DNA of 36,417 nucleotides from JBBIOU01 sp037443205 (GTDB lineage: Bacteria > Bacteroidota > Bacteroidia > Flavobacteriales_D > UBA2798). Of the stretch, positions 1 through 8,317 are shown piece by piece. Made by a program: the position numbers and the translations under genes. Location of the stretch: the NCBI GenBank assembly GCA_037443205.1, contig JBBIOU010000029.1, forward strand, positions 1 through 36,417. The letters run 5' to 3'. The first letter of the stretch is position 1. Every line of letters begins with the position of its first letter. The notes beneath the pieces were generated by a model that was given only the letters and a program-made list of their open reading frames with translations, ran no database searches and had not been told where the DNA came from.

Positions 1-983
1 ATCTCCACATCGGAGCGCATGCCAAGCAGATAGGCAATATAAGTGCCAATAGCATTGCCCGCTACGATGGTACTAACTGGTATGATGTATATAATTTTCC
101 GGGTAATGAAAATAGCGATTATTGCTACGTAAATGACATGGCATTTTATAATGGCGATTTATATGTGGGGGGGAATTTTTACCGTTATGCAGACAGCCTT
201 TTTTGTTTAGCTGTATATAAAAACAATCAATGGCAAAGGGTTGGTCAAAATAATTATTTGAGAGGCTCCTTCAATGGTGTTACACGTTTAAAGGAGTATA
301 AGGGAGAATTAATTGCCTCAGGGCCATTTTTAAAGAACGAAGGCAATGTATGCCATAATATACAAAAGTGGGATGGAAATAATTGGAGTTGTCTTGGAAC
401 AGGTGTAAAAGATTGGAATAACACATACAACGGCATGACACAAATTCATGATATGATTATTTATAAAGATACCATTTACGTATTGGGAAGCTTTTTTTAT
501 GCTGGTAATGTACCTGCAAAATATGTAGCCCGATGGGACGGCAATTATTGGTGTGGCTTAGGCGGAAATCTTCGTATGCCGAACACCGCTTTGAATTTTT
601 TTAATGATACTTTGTATGTCCCTGTTGATAGCATTGATGGAGTATTTATGAATAAAATGGCAAAATTTCTGGGTACGGGACCCGATACATGCAGCGTAGC
701 CATGAGTATAAACGAAACGCAAACCCCACAACAAGAAATAAATATTTACCCCAACCCCAATAATGGTAATTTTAATGTTGTTTTTAGTTCAGCGTATAAC
801 AAAGCTGTTGCCATTAGTGTGTTTAATAATTTGGGGCAGTGTGTGTATCAGAAAAGTTTAAATCAAGTTGATGCAGGCAGCATTATACATATAAGTGCAG
901 AAGATTTAGCAAGGGGTTTATATGTGTTGAGGCTTGACAGCGAAAAACAAATGCAAACAACGAAGTTTATAATAAGTAAATAA
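1..983 (+). CDS. T9SS-secreted propeller-like repeat protein, 5'-truncated by window edge
   Basis: The frame is open from the first bases of the window, so the gene starts upstream; the first ATG at 138 is internal, because the 45 codons before it align with the paralogue at 2742-4160 (both have a PGNE segment followed by an LYVGGNF/IYIGGNF strand). The protein consists of repeats of about 40-50 residues with the pattern LYVGGxF...W-DG-xxW, expected to form a beta-propeller-like surface domain. It ends in a type A T9SS sorting domain of about 85 residues (INIYPNPNNGNF, then NNLGQCVYQ, then a GLYVLRL-type strand), which in this phylum directs outer-membrane export and surface attachment. It is the first of three tandem paralogues. 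The ligand or function is unknown. Confidence 0.85.
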   Translation, partial: LHIGAHAKQIGNISANSIARYDGTNWYDVYNFPGNENSDYCYVNDMAFYNGDLYVGGNFYRYADSLFCLAVYKNNQWQRVGQNNYLRGSFNGVTRLKEYKGELIASGPFLKNEGNVCHNIQKWDGNNWSCLGTGVKDWNNTYNGMTQIHDMIIYKDTIYVLGSFFYAGNVPAKYVARWDGNYWCGLGGNLRMPNTALNFFNDTLYVPVDSIDGVFMNKMAKFLGTGPDTCSVAMSINETQTPQQEINIYPNPNNGNFNVVFSSAYNKAVAISVFNNLGQCVYQKSLNQVDAGSIIHISAEDLARGLYVLRLDSEKQMQTTKFIISK

Positions 984-986
984 ACC

Positions 987-1125
987 ATGAAAAAATATAA
1001 TCTCATAGCGGTGTTTTTGCAAGAGGGCAAAGCCTCTTTAGGATCGTGTTGGCAATGGTCTTGATTATGCTGTGCGAAATATGTATTACGATAGTGTTTA
1101 TACATATAAATTGATTAAAAATTAG
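987..1125 (+). pseudogene. Decayed remnant of a small T9SS-tailed gene (copy 1)
   Basis: An ATG at 987 opens a short frame whose first codons resemble the start of the better preserved remnant at 2537 (both contain the stretch atagcggtgttt), but it stops after about 25 codons. In another frame the last 14 codons read as the end of a T9SS tail (YDSVYTYKLIKN, stop at 1123-1125), identical to the end of the second remnant. The middle of the gene is gone. I infer a former gene following each large paralogue, now degraded. Confidence 0.55.
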
Positions 1126-1217
1126 TTTATGAGGACAGCACATGTAATCGGTCTTATATTCCCTCTCTTATGGGGAGGAAATGTAAGCTTTTCGCAGCAG
1201 TGGCAAGATGCGGGAAT
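1086..1217 (+). repeat. 132-bp direct repeat, copy 1
   Basis: This stretch matches 2699-2830 with two mismatches that I can count. It spans the last codons of the decayed small gene and the first 30 codons, including the signal peptide, of the following large gene. The spacing of the two copies is 1613 bp, the period of the tandem array. Confidence 0.9.
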
Positions 1218-2532
1218 TATTGGCTATGCACCTAATGTAAGAATTTTGTATGCTGATAGTTTAAATAATCATTTATATGCCGGAGGCATGATTTATCCGA
1301 ATAACATTCCTCCTATACAATGGGATAGAAATTATTTGTGTAAATACGATCTTGGTCTATGGGATACTATAGCATACTTTAGCGACCAAATATTAAGTAT
1401 ACACATACATAACGGAGAATTGTATGTAGGCGGTTTTTTTACTGAAGTAAACGGTATGCCTGCTATGCATTTGGCAAAATTTGATGGAAATAACTGGATT
1501 AATATAGGCAACTTTAATGGGGTAGTAGGTAATATTAAAGAAATAAATAATGAATTGTATGTAATGGGGAGTTTTACCGAAGTGAATTCCATTCCCATAA
1601 ACGGAATAGCCCGATGGTCAATTAATGGTTGGGAAGACGTATATAATTTTCAGCCTGACTTTGCTACTATATGTGACATTGCTTTTTACCAAGGTAATCT
1701 ATATATAGCCGGTAATTTTGCCATACATTCTGATACAATACACGACATTGCTGTTTATAAAAACGGTGCTTGGCAAAAAGTAGGAACAACAGATTACATA
1801 AGAGGATCTATTGGAGATGTACGCAGTTTAGCTATATTTAATAATGAATTGTATGCGGGAGGAATGATACTAAAAAATCAGGGCAACGTGGGGTACTTAT
1901 TACAAAAATGGAATGGGCAAAATTGGAGCCAAGTGGGCCTTGGCTTAAAGGATAATAATTACAATACTAATTCAAATGGCTACGTTAATAGAATTGTTAT
2001 TAAAAACAATTTGCTTGTAGTATGCGGATTATTTTATTATGCCGGTAATATTTTAACTCAAAACATTGGTTTTTGGGATGGTTACAAATGGTGTGGAAAT
2101 TCTTATACGAATGTAACACAACCAATAACTAATATTGTATTTATGCAAGATACCTTGTATGCTGCAAGTTATATTAATCAAGTTAATAGTATCAGTTATG
2201 GAGTAGTAAGGTGGAGTGAAACAAATTACTTTGACACTTGCGGTTCTGCTTTAAATGTATCTGAATTTAAACCCACACAAACAGAAATAAATATTTACCC
2301 CAATCCTAATAATGGTAACTTTAATATTGTTTTTAGTTCAGCGTATAACAAGCCTGTTGCTATTAGTGTTTATAATAACCTTGGGCAATGCGTGTATAGC
2401 AAAAAACTCAATAGTGTTGGTGCAGGCGAACTTGTTAATCTGAACATAGAAGAACTATCAGGAGGGATGTATTTTGTAAATATAGAAACAGAAAATAATA
2501 TGCATACCTTAAAAATGGCCTTACAGAAGTAA
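1129..2532 (+). CDS. T9SS-secreted propeller-like repeat protein
   Basis: 467 residues. Residues 1-22 form a signal peptide (hydrophobic run IGLIFPLLWGG, likely cleavage after SFSQ). The middle holds about seven repeats with strands such as LYVGGFFTEVN, LYVMGSFTEVN and LYIAGNF, each followed by a W-DG/NG-xxW-type strand, as in many Bacteroidota surface proteins with predicted propeller folds. From about residue 384 there is a type A T9SS sorting domain (INIYPNPNNGNF, NNLGQCVY, GGMYFVNI), so the protein should cross the outer membrane by the Por system. The start is set by the signal peptide and is conserved with the paralogue at 2742. Substrate or binding partner is unknown. Confidence 0.9.
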   Translation: MRTAHVIGLIFPLLWGGNVSFSQQWQDAGIIGYAPNVRILYADSLNNHLYAGGMIYPNNIPPIQWDRNYLCKYDLGLWDTIAYFSDQILSIHIHNGELYVGGFFTEVNGMPAMHLAKFDGNNWINIGNFNGVVGNIKEINNELYVMGSFTEVNSIPINGIARWSINGWEDVYNFQPDFATICDIAFYQGNLYIAGNFAIHSDTIHDIAVYKNGAWQKVGTTDYIRGSIGDVRSLAIFNNELYAGGMILKNQGNVGYLLQKWNGQNWSQVGLGLKDNNYNTNSNGYVNRIVIKNNLLVVCGLFYYAGNILTQNIGFWDGYKWCGNSYTNVTQPITNIVFMQDTLYAASYINQVNSISYGVVRWSETNYFDTCGSALNVSEFKPTQTEINIYPNPNNGNFNIVFSSAYNKPVAISVYNNLGQCVYSKKLNSVGAGELVNLNIEELSGGMYFVNIETENNMHTLKMALQK

Positions 2533-2536
2533 TATA

Positions 2537-2738
2537 ATGAATAGAATAATTATTATAGCGGTGTTTCTGCTCTCTTGTGTTTTTGCAAATAAGCAACGCA
2601 TTGGGACAATCTGTTTACGAACAACGCTTTAACGGACATACGCATAAAATCAATATAGCCGCTTTAAGCAAGGGGATGTATATAATAAATTGCTATATTT
2701 ACGATAGTGTTTATACATATAAATTGATTAAAAATTAA
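2537..2738 (+). pseudogene. Decayed remnant of a small T9SS-tailed gene (copy 2)
   Basis: An ATG four bases after the previous stop encodes a signal-peptide-like start (MNRIIIIAVFLLSCVFA). The frame then fails. In the frame ending at the TAA at 2736-2738 one can read a nearly complete T9SS tail: NALGQSVYEQRF, then INIAALSKGMYI, then YTYKLIKN. The junction lies near 2583. The best reading is that the body of the gene was lost by deletion, joining signal peptide and sorting tail out of frame. A sequencing frameshift in an intact mini-gene of about 65 codons is the alternative. Confidence 0.6.
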
Positions 2739-2830
2739 TTTATGAGGACAGCACATGTAATCGGTCTTATATTCCCTCTCTTATGGGGAGGGAATGTAAG
2801 CTTTTCGCAGCAGTGGCAAGATGCGGGAAT
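2699..2830 (+). repeat. 132-bp direct repeat, copy 2
   Basis: Partner of 1086-1217, with two mismatches. It covers the end of the decayed small gene, the short spacer and the signal-peptide region of the next large paralogue. Outside this block the two large genes diverge immediately. Confidence 0.9.
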
Positions 2831-4160
2831 ACCTTTGGCGGCAGGACAAGTAAGAACACTCTATGCAGACACGTTAAATAATAAATTGTACGTTGGGGGA
2901 AGCATCATTATAAATGGGAGTAATGATATAAGTTTAAATGCGGTATGGATATACGATGGTAATAATTGGTCATATATTGACACAGTAAACGGATTAATAC
3001 TCTCCATAATAATTTTTAATCATGAGTTATATGTTGGCGGTATGTTTAGTGGAGTTAATAGCCAAAATATGCCTTATTTAGTTAAATGGAGTGGAAATGA
3101 ATGGGTACATGCAGGAGGAAATATTGATGAATATGTGATGAACATGAAAGTAATAAATAATGAATTATATGTAATGGGTAAATTTAATCAAATTGGAAAC
3201 ATATCAAATTGTAAGGGAATTGCAAAATTTGACGGTACTAATTGGAGTACTATTTTTAACTTTCCCGGAAATGAGGATATTAATGAAATAACAGCAGTTT
3301 CTGATATAACCTTTTATAATGGAGAAATATATATTGGCGGAAATTTTGAAAGACCTACCGATACAATTACAGATTTAGCTGTATATAAAAACGGTGCTTG
3401 GCAAAAAGTAGGTGCAACAGATTATCTAAGGGGAGGGTTTAATGCGGTTAATAGTATGGAGGTTTATGATAACGAGTTGTATGTTGGAGGAATGATACTA
3501 AAAAATCAGGGCAATGTGGGGTACTTATTACAAAAATGGAATGGGCAAAATTGGAGCGAAGTGGGCTTGGGCTTAAAAGATAATAATTTTTCTACGAATG
3601 CTTTGCTTGACGTAAGAAAATTATTATTGCATGAAAACAAACTCATTGCGTTAGGAGGATTTTGTTATGCGGGCAATTTATTTAATAAAAGCATAGCCTT
3701 ATGGGATGGTATTAAATGGTGTGGAAATAGCTATAATACAAATATTAATCACCCATTAGATATAGCATTATTTTTTAATGATACACTTTACGTTAATGCT
3801 TTTAGTATTGATAATAATACACTAAATAAGTTAGCAAAATGGGACGGAACAAATTACTTTGACACTTGCGGTTCTGCTTTAAATGTATCTGAACTTAAAC
3901 CCCCACAACAAGAAATAAATATTTACCCCAATCCTAATAATGGTAATTTTAATGTTGTTTTTAGTTCAGCGTATAACAAAGCTGTTGTTATAAGGGTGTT
4001 TAATAATTTTGGGCAATGTGTGTATAACAAACAACTCAATGGTGTTAGTTCAGGCGAACTTGTTAATTTAAATATAGAAGAACTATCAGGAGGGATGTAT
4101 TTTGTAAATATAGAAACAGAAAATAATATGCATACCTTAAAAATGGCAGTGCAAAATTAG
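2742..4160 (+). CDS. T9SS-secreted propeller-like repeat protein
   Basis: 472 residues, paralogue of 1129-2532. The first 30 residues are identical between the two, including the signal peptide and the start of the mature protein (QQWQDAGI). The following 170 residues are clearly diverged, then there are near-identical blocks (NGAWQKVG, MILKNQGNVGYLLQKWNG, GLGLKDNN). The type A T9SS sorting domain starts at about residue 388. Repeat strands include LYVGGSI, LYVGGMFSGVN, LYVMGKF and IYIGGNF. It should be exported and displayed on the cell surface. The alternation of identical and divergent blocks suggests recombination among the array members. Function unknown. Confidence 0.9.
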   Translation: MRTAHVIGLIFPLLWGGNVSFSQQWQDAGIPLAAGQVRTLYADTLNNKLYVGGSIIINGSNDISLNAVWIYDGNNWSYIDTVNGLILSIIIFNHELYVGGMFSGVNSQNMPYLVKWSGNEWVHAGGNIDEYVMNMKVINNELYVMGKFNQIGNISNCKGIAKFDGTNWSTIFNFPGNEDINEITAVSDITFYNGEIYIGGNFERPTDTITDLAVYKNGAWQKVGATDYLRGGFNAVNSMEVYDNELYVGGMILKNQGNVGYLLQKWNGQNWSEVGLGLKDNNFSTNALLDVRKLLLHENKLIALGGFCYAGNLFNKSIALWDGIKWCGNSYNTNINHPLDIALFFNDTLYVNAFSIDNNTLNKLAKWDGTNYFDTCGSALNVSELKPPQQEINIYPNPNNGNFNVVFSSAYNKAVVIRVFNNFGQCVYNKQLNGVSSGELVNLNIEELSGGMYFVNIETENNMHTLKMAVQN

Positions 4161-4163
4161 AGT

Positions 4164-4196
4164 ATGAATAAAATAGTTTTTCCAATAGAATCCTAA
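4164..4196 (+). pseudogene. Possible 5' scrap of the small T9SS-tailed gene (copy 3)
   Basis: Four bases after the third large paralogue an ATG opens an 11-codon frame (MNKIVFPIES) whose DNA start, atgaataaaatag, resembles the start of the second remnant, atgaatagaataa. Nothing recognisable of the sorting tail follows before the convergent operon. The same position relative to the large gene supports the call, but the match is very short. Confidence 0.3.
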
Positions 4197-4208
4197 TGAA
4201 CTTGAGAG

Positions 4209-4233
4209 TAAAAAAGCAATACTGGGGGTATTG
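4209..4233 (-). terminator. Rho-independent terminator of the rpe operon
   Basis: On the minus strand a 6-bp stem CAATAC/GTATTG with a five-base loop is followed by C and six T. It lies about 50 bases past the rpe stop codon, in the convergent gap between rpe and the T9SS array. Confidence 0.65.
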
Positions 4234-4283
4234 TAAGGGTCAAATAACATGGTGAAAGTTAGCAAATTTGTTTATAGCAGATA

Positions 4284-4934
4284 TTATACTTCTTTTAATT
4301 TATTGATTGTATCTGCCGGATTATCTGAATGAAACACAAAGCTTCCGGCAACCAAAGCATTAGCGCCAGCTTGCACCAGTTGGGAAGCATTTGTAGCATT
4401 TACACCACCATCTACCTCAATAATAAAATTATAATTGTATTTTGTTTTTAACTGGTGTGCTTGTTCTATTTTTTTGTACGAATGTTTAATAAAACTTTGG
4501 CCACCATAGCCGGGATTTACCGACATAATTAACAATAAATCAATTTCATGGGCAATGTCTTCAATAAGGTTTACAGGAGTGTGCGGATTAATTGCTACAC
4601 CTGCTTTCATCCCCAATTGTTTAATTTGCTGTATGTTTCTGTGCAGGTGGGTACATGCTTCATAATGTATAGTTAAAATATGAGCGCCATATTTTTTAAA
4701 TGTTTCAAAATACCGCTCAGGTTGTATAATCATTAAATGAACATCTAAAGGTTTTTGAGCATATTTTTGAATAGACTCTAACACAGGGAACCCAAATGAA
4801 ATATTGGGAACAAATACACCGTCCATGATGTCTATATGAAACCAATCTGCATGACTTTCATTTACTAATTGAATGTCTTTTTGTAAATTGGCAAAATCGG
4901 CAGCCAGCAAAGATGGAGCAAGTATTATACTCAT
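4284..4934 (-). CDS. rpe: Ribulose-phosphate 3-epimerase
   Basis: 216 residues, the usual length. This cytoplasmic TIM-barrel enzyme interconverts D-ribulose 5-phosphate and D-xylulose 5-phosphate in the pentose phosphate pathway. Visible motifs are APSLLAADFANL at the N-terminus (substrate Ser), HIDIMDGVFVPNISFG (catalytic Asp and metal-site His), DVHLMI, MSVNPGYGGQSF and the phosphate-binding EVDGGVN plus GANALVAGSFVF. All family landmarks are present. It is the last gene of a minus-strand run and starts 6 bases after the phosphoribosyltransferase stop. A terminator hairpin follows. The identification is secure. Confidence 0.96.
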   Translation of the reverse strand: MSIILAPSLLAADFANLQKDIQLVNESHADWFHIDIMDGVFVPNISFGFPVLESIQKYAQKPLDVHLMIIQPERYFETFKKYGAHILTIHYEACTHLHRNIQQIKQLGMKAGVAINPHTPVNLIEDIAHEIDLLLIMSVNPGYGGQSFIKHSYKKIEQAHQLKTKYNYNFIIEVDGGVNATNASQLVQAGANALVAGSFVFHSDNPADTINKLKEV

Positions 4935-4940
4935 AAAAAA

Positions 4941-5447
4941 TTATTTCAAATAAACAATACTTTTATGTTTATTAAATTCAACCAGGATATGTTCTTGCAG
5001 CGTTGTGGAAAGTGTTAAGCCAACTATATCTGCCCTGATGGGAAATGAACGGTGCATACGATCTACTAAACATACGGTGCTGAGTTTTTTGACGTTTGAT
5101 TGAAGAAGATATGCTGCGGCATGCATTAATGTTCTACCTGAATTTAAAACATCATCAACCAAAATAACATTTTTATTCTTTAAAAAACTTAAATCCTCAG
5201 AAATTTTTATAGGGGTATCCAGGGGATTTTTTTTATCCAGTTGAAGGGATGCCAGGTGTATTTTACAATCAGAAATTTTATTTAATATTTTAGCTAATTT
5301 TTCGGCCAATATGTAGCCTTGTGGCAATACTCCTACCAAAACAAGAGTTTTTTCAGTAAAATTATTTTCGAATAATTCATATGCAATGCGGTTAATTTTT
5401 TGCTCAACCTGTTTGCCTTCCAGAATGATTGTTTTTTTAGCAGCCAT
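4941..5447 (-). CDS. PyrR-like phosphoribosyltransferase
   Basis: 168 residues of the type I phosphoribosyltransferase fold. The PRPP-binding loop VILVDDVLNSGRT is at residues 94-106 and an upstream VGVLPQGYILAEKL segment matches the flexible-loop/hood part of the family. Such proteins act on nucleobases; the length and the DDVLNSGRT signature are closest to PyrR/hypoxanthine-type enzymes. Whether this one is an enzyme, a pyrimidine regulator or both cannot be decided from sequence alone. It sits between a conserved unknown gene (40 bases upstream) and rpe (6 bases downstream), probably as one transcript. PRPP comes from ribose 5-phosphate, which gives a loose metabolic link with rpe. Confidence 0.85.
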   Translation of the reverse strand: MAAKKTIILEGKQVEQKINRIAYELFENNFTEKTLVLVGVLPQGYILAEKLAKILNKISDCKIHLASLQLDKKNPLDTPIKISEDLSFLKNKNVILVDDVLNSGRTLMHAAAYLLQSNVKKLSTVCLVDRMHRSFPIRADIVGLTLSTTLQEHILVEFNKHKSIVYLK

Positions 5448-5486
5448 ATTTGCGCTGCTAATTTAAATATTTTTACACAGTTGAAC

Positions 5487-6194
5487 TTATTTGTTATAAA
5501 TATAATTAATGAATATGTTTTTAGCCAGTGGCAATAGGGTTTCCCACAAAGGAATATCAGCACCGGTATTTTCTACCACATAAGTTGCCGGAATACCAAA
5601 TTTGCTTTCTTGTTTGTGTAATTTGAGTTTAATATGCTCTAAGGTATTGCTTATGCTGTAGCGGTATTCGTCAATGTATGATGTATTCAAATAATACATG
5701 TCGTCATCGTTGTTTTTATAGATACGGTTTAAGGAATATTGAAACACATAAATTTTTTTATTCATCAAAAACAGAAAGCCTTCATCTTTATACAGAGGTT
5801 GTATCCCCAACGGAAAAATAGTTAATCCCTGATTTATTTCTTCAATGATATTTTCGGCTATATCAATTTGTTTTTTTATTTGTTTACCCGAATAATCCAC
5901 TATCTTATCTATTTCAATAAAAAAACTGTTTTGTTCCTGCAGATTAATTTCATAATTTACAAGCTGCTTTTCCCAATCAATGGAATGGATGTGTTTGGGT
6001 AAATTTTCTTCAAACTGTTGTTTTTGTTCATGAAAGGCAATTAACTCTTTATGTAATTCCTTAAGTTTTAAATAAAAAGGCTCAATTTGTTTTTTGTTGA
6101 AGGCAGCTTGTGTTTTTTGTAAAAATGCCAGCAGGGTATATTTTTTTAATTCAAAGTCAATAGCCGGCTCCATGTACCATGATTTACTTAACAT
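5487..6194 (-). CDS. Conserved protein of unknown function
   Basis: 235 residues with no signal peptide or membrane segment. The start MLSKSWYMEPAIDFELKKY looks like a Bacteroidota-restricted family that I recognise only as a conserved hypothetical. Residues about 30-130 are rich in Lys, Glu and Gln and predicted helical (possible coiled coil). The C-terminal half contains IFPLGIQPLYKDEGFLFLM and an ATYVVENTGADIPLWETLLPLAK segment. It is the first gene of the minus-strand run with the phosphoribosyltransferase and rpe. The alternative Met at residue 8 would still keep the conserved MEPAIDFE. No function can be assigned. Confidence 0.8.
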   Translation of the reverse strand: MLSKSWYMEPAIDFELKKYTLLAFLQKTQAAFNKKQIEPFYLKLKELHKELIAFHEQKQQFEENLPKHIHSIDWEKQLVNYEINLQEQNSFFIEIDKIVDYSGKQIKKQIDIAENIIEEINQGLTIFPLGIQPLYKDEGFLFLMNKKIYVFQYSLNRIYKNNDDDMYYLNTSYIDEYRYSISNTLEHIKLKLHKQESKFGIPATYVVENTGADIPLWETLLPLAKNIFINYIYNK

Positions 6195-6237
6195 AGCAAG
6201 GTTTTTTTACTAATTAATAACGAATTGTTTATAAAAA

Positions 6238-6270
6238 TTGTTTCAATTGGCAGGGTGTTTGCTAAATTTG
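6238..6270 (+). promoter_or_regulatory. Candidate Bacteroidota-type promoter of the OmpA-like gene
   Basis: A -7 element TAAATTTG (6263-6270) fits the TAnnTTTG consensus of this phylum. A TTG at 6238-6240 could be the -33 element, although the 22-base spacer is a little long. The start codon follows 34 bases downstream of the -7 element. Confidence 0.4.
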
Positions 6271-6304
6271 TGAACTTTTGTTAACAAGATAAATTTAAAA
6301 AATT

Positions 6305-7279
6305 ATGAAAATAAATAATTACCTCCTTATCTTATCAACATTACTATTGCTCTATGCTTGCGTACCACACAGAAAATACACCGACCTTGAAAGTAAATAC
6401 AAAAAACTTGAAGAGGAATTAAAAACAGCTAAAGAAAACGAGCGTAGCTGCTGTTCCAACCAAAAAGAACTTGAAACACAGATTTTACAAACCAAAAAAG
6501 CAAACGAAGCCCTTAGCCGCGATACTTCAATATTAGGAGCATCGTACCGACAAATGCGCGAGCAATACGATAAAATAAACAAACTCAACGAAGACATTAT
6601 GCGTAAGTTAGAAATATTGCAGCGCGGAAGCGAAGCCGAAGCAGGTAAATTGTCAACGCAATTAGAACTTACCAAACTTGAATTACAACGAAAAGAAGAG
6701 TCGTTAAAAAAACTCGAATCTGAGTTGAATGCCAAAGCCGAAATGCTAAAAGCAAAAGAAAAACGAATACAAGAACTCGAAGAACTATTGGCTAAACAAG
6801 AACAAGCGCAAAAAGCTTTGTTTGATAAAGTAAATAACGCTTTGCTGGGATTTCAGGGAAAAGGTTTAACGGTTGAACAGAAAAACGGAAGAGTTTACGT
6901 AAATATGGAGGCTAAGCTTTTGTTTCAATCGGGCAGTTATGCGGTTGATAAAAGCGGGCAGGAGATACTGATTAAACTTGCCAAGGTACTCGAAGAACAA
7001 AAAGATTTAGAAGTGCTCGTAGAAGGACACACTGATACCGACCGCTTAAATTCGGCTAATGTCCCCCGTGATAACTGGGAGCTTAGTGTATTAAGAGCAA
7101 CTTCGGTAGTTAAAATTTTATTAGATAACAGCCGCATGGATAAAAAGAGAATTACTGCGGCAGGAAGAAGCGAATATTTACCCGTTGACGTAAGCGATAA
7201 GGCAAAAAACAGAAGAATTGAAATAGTTTTGATACCTGATTTAAACGAACTGTTTAAACTTATTGAAAATAAAAAATAA
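6305..7279 (+). CDS. OmpA-family peptidoglycan-associated lipoprotein
   Basis: 324 residues. Residues 1-19 form a lipoprotein signal with lipobox LLYAC (Cys19). Residues about 25-175 are a long Lys/Glu-rich coiled coil broken by a CC pair (SCCSN). Residues about 200-315 are an OmpA/MotB-type peptidoglycan-binding domain: LLFQSGSYAVDKSGQEIL, VEGHTDTD, then LSVLRATSVVKIL and the closing KAKNRRIEIVLIPD with the conserved Asn-Arg-Arg. It is expected to be tethered to an envelope membrane and to bind the peptidoglycan diaminopimelate through the NRR region. Only nine bases separate it from the convergent glycosyltransferase gene, so no independent terminator is visible. Confidence 0.9.
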   Translation: MKINNYLLILSTLLLLYACVPHRKYTDLESKYKKLEEELKTAKENERSCCSNQKELETQILQTKKANEALSRDTSILGASYRQMREQYDKINKLNEDIMRKLEILQRGSEAEAGKLSTQLELTKLELQRKEESLKKLESELNAKAEMLKAKEKRIQELEELLAKQEQAQKALFDKVNNALLGFQGKGLTVEQKNGRVYVNMEAKLLFQSGSYAVDKSGQEILIKLAKVLEEQKDLEVLVEGHTDTDRLNSANVPRDNWELSVLRATSVVKILLDNSRMDKKRITAAGRSEYLPVDVSDKAKNRRIEIVLIPDLNELFKLIENKK

Positions 7280-7288
7280 GTTTCATAA

Positions 7289-8317
7289 TTATAATATTTT
7301 TTGCAAATAAGCCGCTATTTCTAAGTGGCTTATTTGTTTTATACAAGCACAGTTTTCTGATTTACGGCAATTATTACAGGATTTATTAAGCACAAAATAT
7401 TTTGCCTTTTCGCCAACAGGCATCCACCTGCCCGGATGTATAGGCCGCATGGGTGCATAAATTCCTATAGCATATTTTCCTAAGGCTGCTGCAATATGCA
7501 AAGGTCCGGTACTGGCAGCAACTAATCCATCGCAGGCAGCAATAAATTCTATGTATTGGCTAAGGGTAAATTTGCCGGTAAAGTTGTGTACGTTAGGTAA
7601 ATTAAGTTTAGTTACGCAATTTAATGTTTCTGCTTCACGGCTTGTTCCGCATATATATATATCAAATATTTCGGGGTTCAGGCTTTCTATCAGTTGCAGA
7701 TAATTTTCTTCGCCCCACTCGCGTGCGCTGCCCTTTGAACGTGGATGTAAAATAAGATTAAATTTATGTGGCTTTATTAAACATTTTATGGAGTCGTTTA
7801 CTTGAATATTTTTTAAATTGTACAAATTTTTAATCTCATTTAAGCTATAATCTGTATTTATATTGAATGGTTCTAAAAGTTTGATATTTAATTGGGCTTC
7901 GTGTAAATCAGAACTTCTGCGTTTAATGTTTACTTTAACATTACAGTTAAAAAAGGTATGCCATCTTCTGGAAGTAGCTATTCTTAGCGGAATGCCTGCT
8001 TTTTTAGCCATTCTTACCACCGGCTTATCGGGAAAAATAAAAACTATGGCATCGGCAGCTACACTCTCTAATAATTGAATACTTTGCTCCGCAGGCATCT
8101 TCATTAGCTCATCCCAACTGATAATCGCGTCAACCGAAGCACTTAAATCAACAACTGCCCGGGTGTAATCTCTGCATAAAAAAGATACTTTGGCTTGGGG
8201 AAATTTTTTTTTTAAAACCGTACAAACCGGCAAAGTCAATACCACATCGCCAATGCTGTCGGTACGCGAAACAATAATATGTTTAATGTTGCTGTTGGCT
8301 ATGACTGTTTGTCCCAA
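7289..8317 (-). CDS. Glycosyltransferase family 9 (heptosyltransferase-like)
   Basis: 342 residues with GT-B architecture. The N-terminal segment HIIVSRTDSIGDVVLTLPVC is the classic ADP-heptose:LPS heptosyltransferase start. The C-terminal half has LHPRSKGSAREWGEENY and the donor-site segment STGPLHIAAALGKYAIGIYAP. It likely adds a sugar to the lipopolysaccharide core in the cytoplasm. The start is a TTG at 8315-8317: no ATG occurs in frame before the conserved domain, and an in-frame stop lies 12 bases upstream. It overlaps the upstream glycosyltransferase by 19 bases, suggesting translational coupling. A Cys-rich C-terminus (NKSCNNCRKSENCACI) is notable. The exact acceptor is unknown. Confidence 0.9.
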   Translation of the reverse strand: MGQTVIANSNIKHIIVSRTDSIGDVVLTLPVCTVLKKKFPQAKVSFLCRDYTRAVVDLSASVDAIISWDELMKMPAEQSIQLLESVAADAIVFIFPDKPVVRMAKKAGIPLRIATSRRWHTFFNCNVKVNIKRRSSDLHEAQLNIKLLEPFNINTDYSLNEIKNLYNLKNIQVNDSIKCLIKPHKFNLILHPRSKGSAREWGEENYLQLIESLNPEIFDIYICGTSREAETLNCVTKLNLPNVHNFTGKFTLSQYIEFIAACDGLVAASTGPLHIAAALGKYAIGIYAPMRPIHPGRWMPVGEKAKYFVLNKSCNNCRKSENCACIKQISHLEIAAYLQKIL

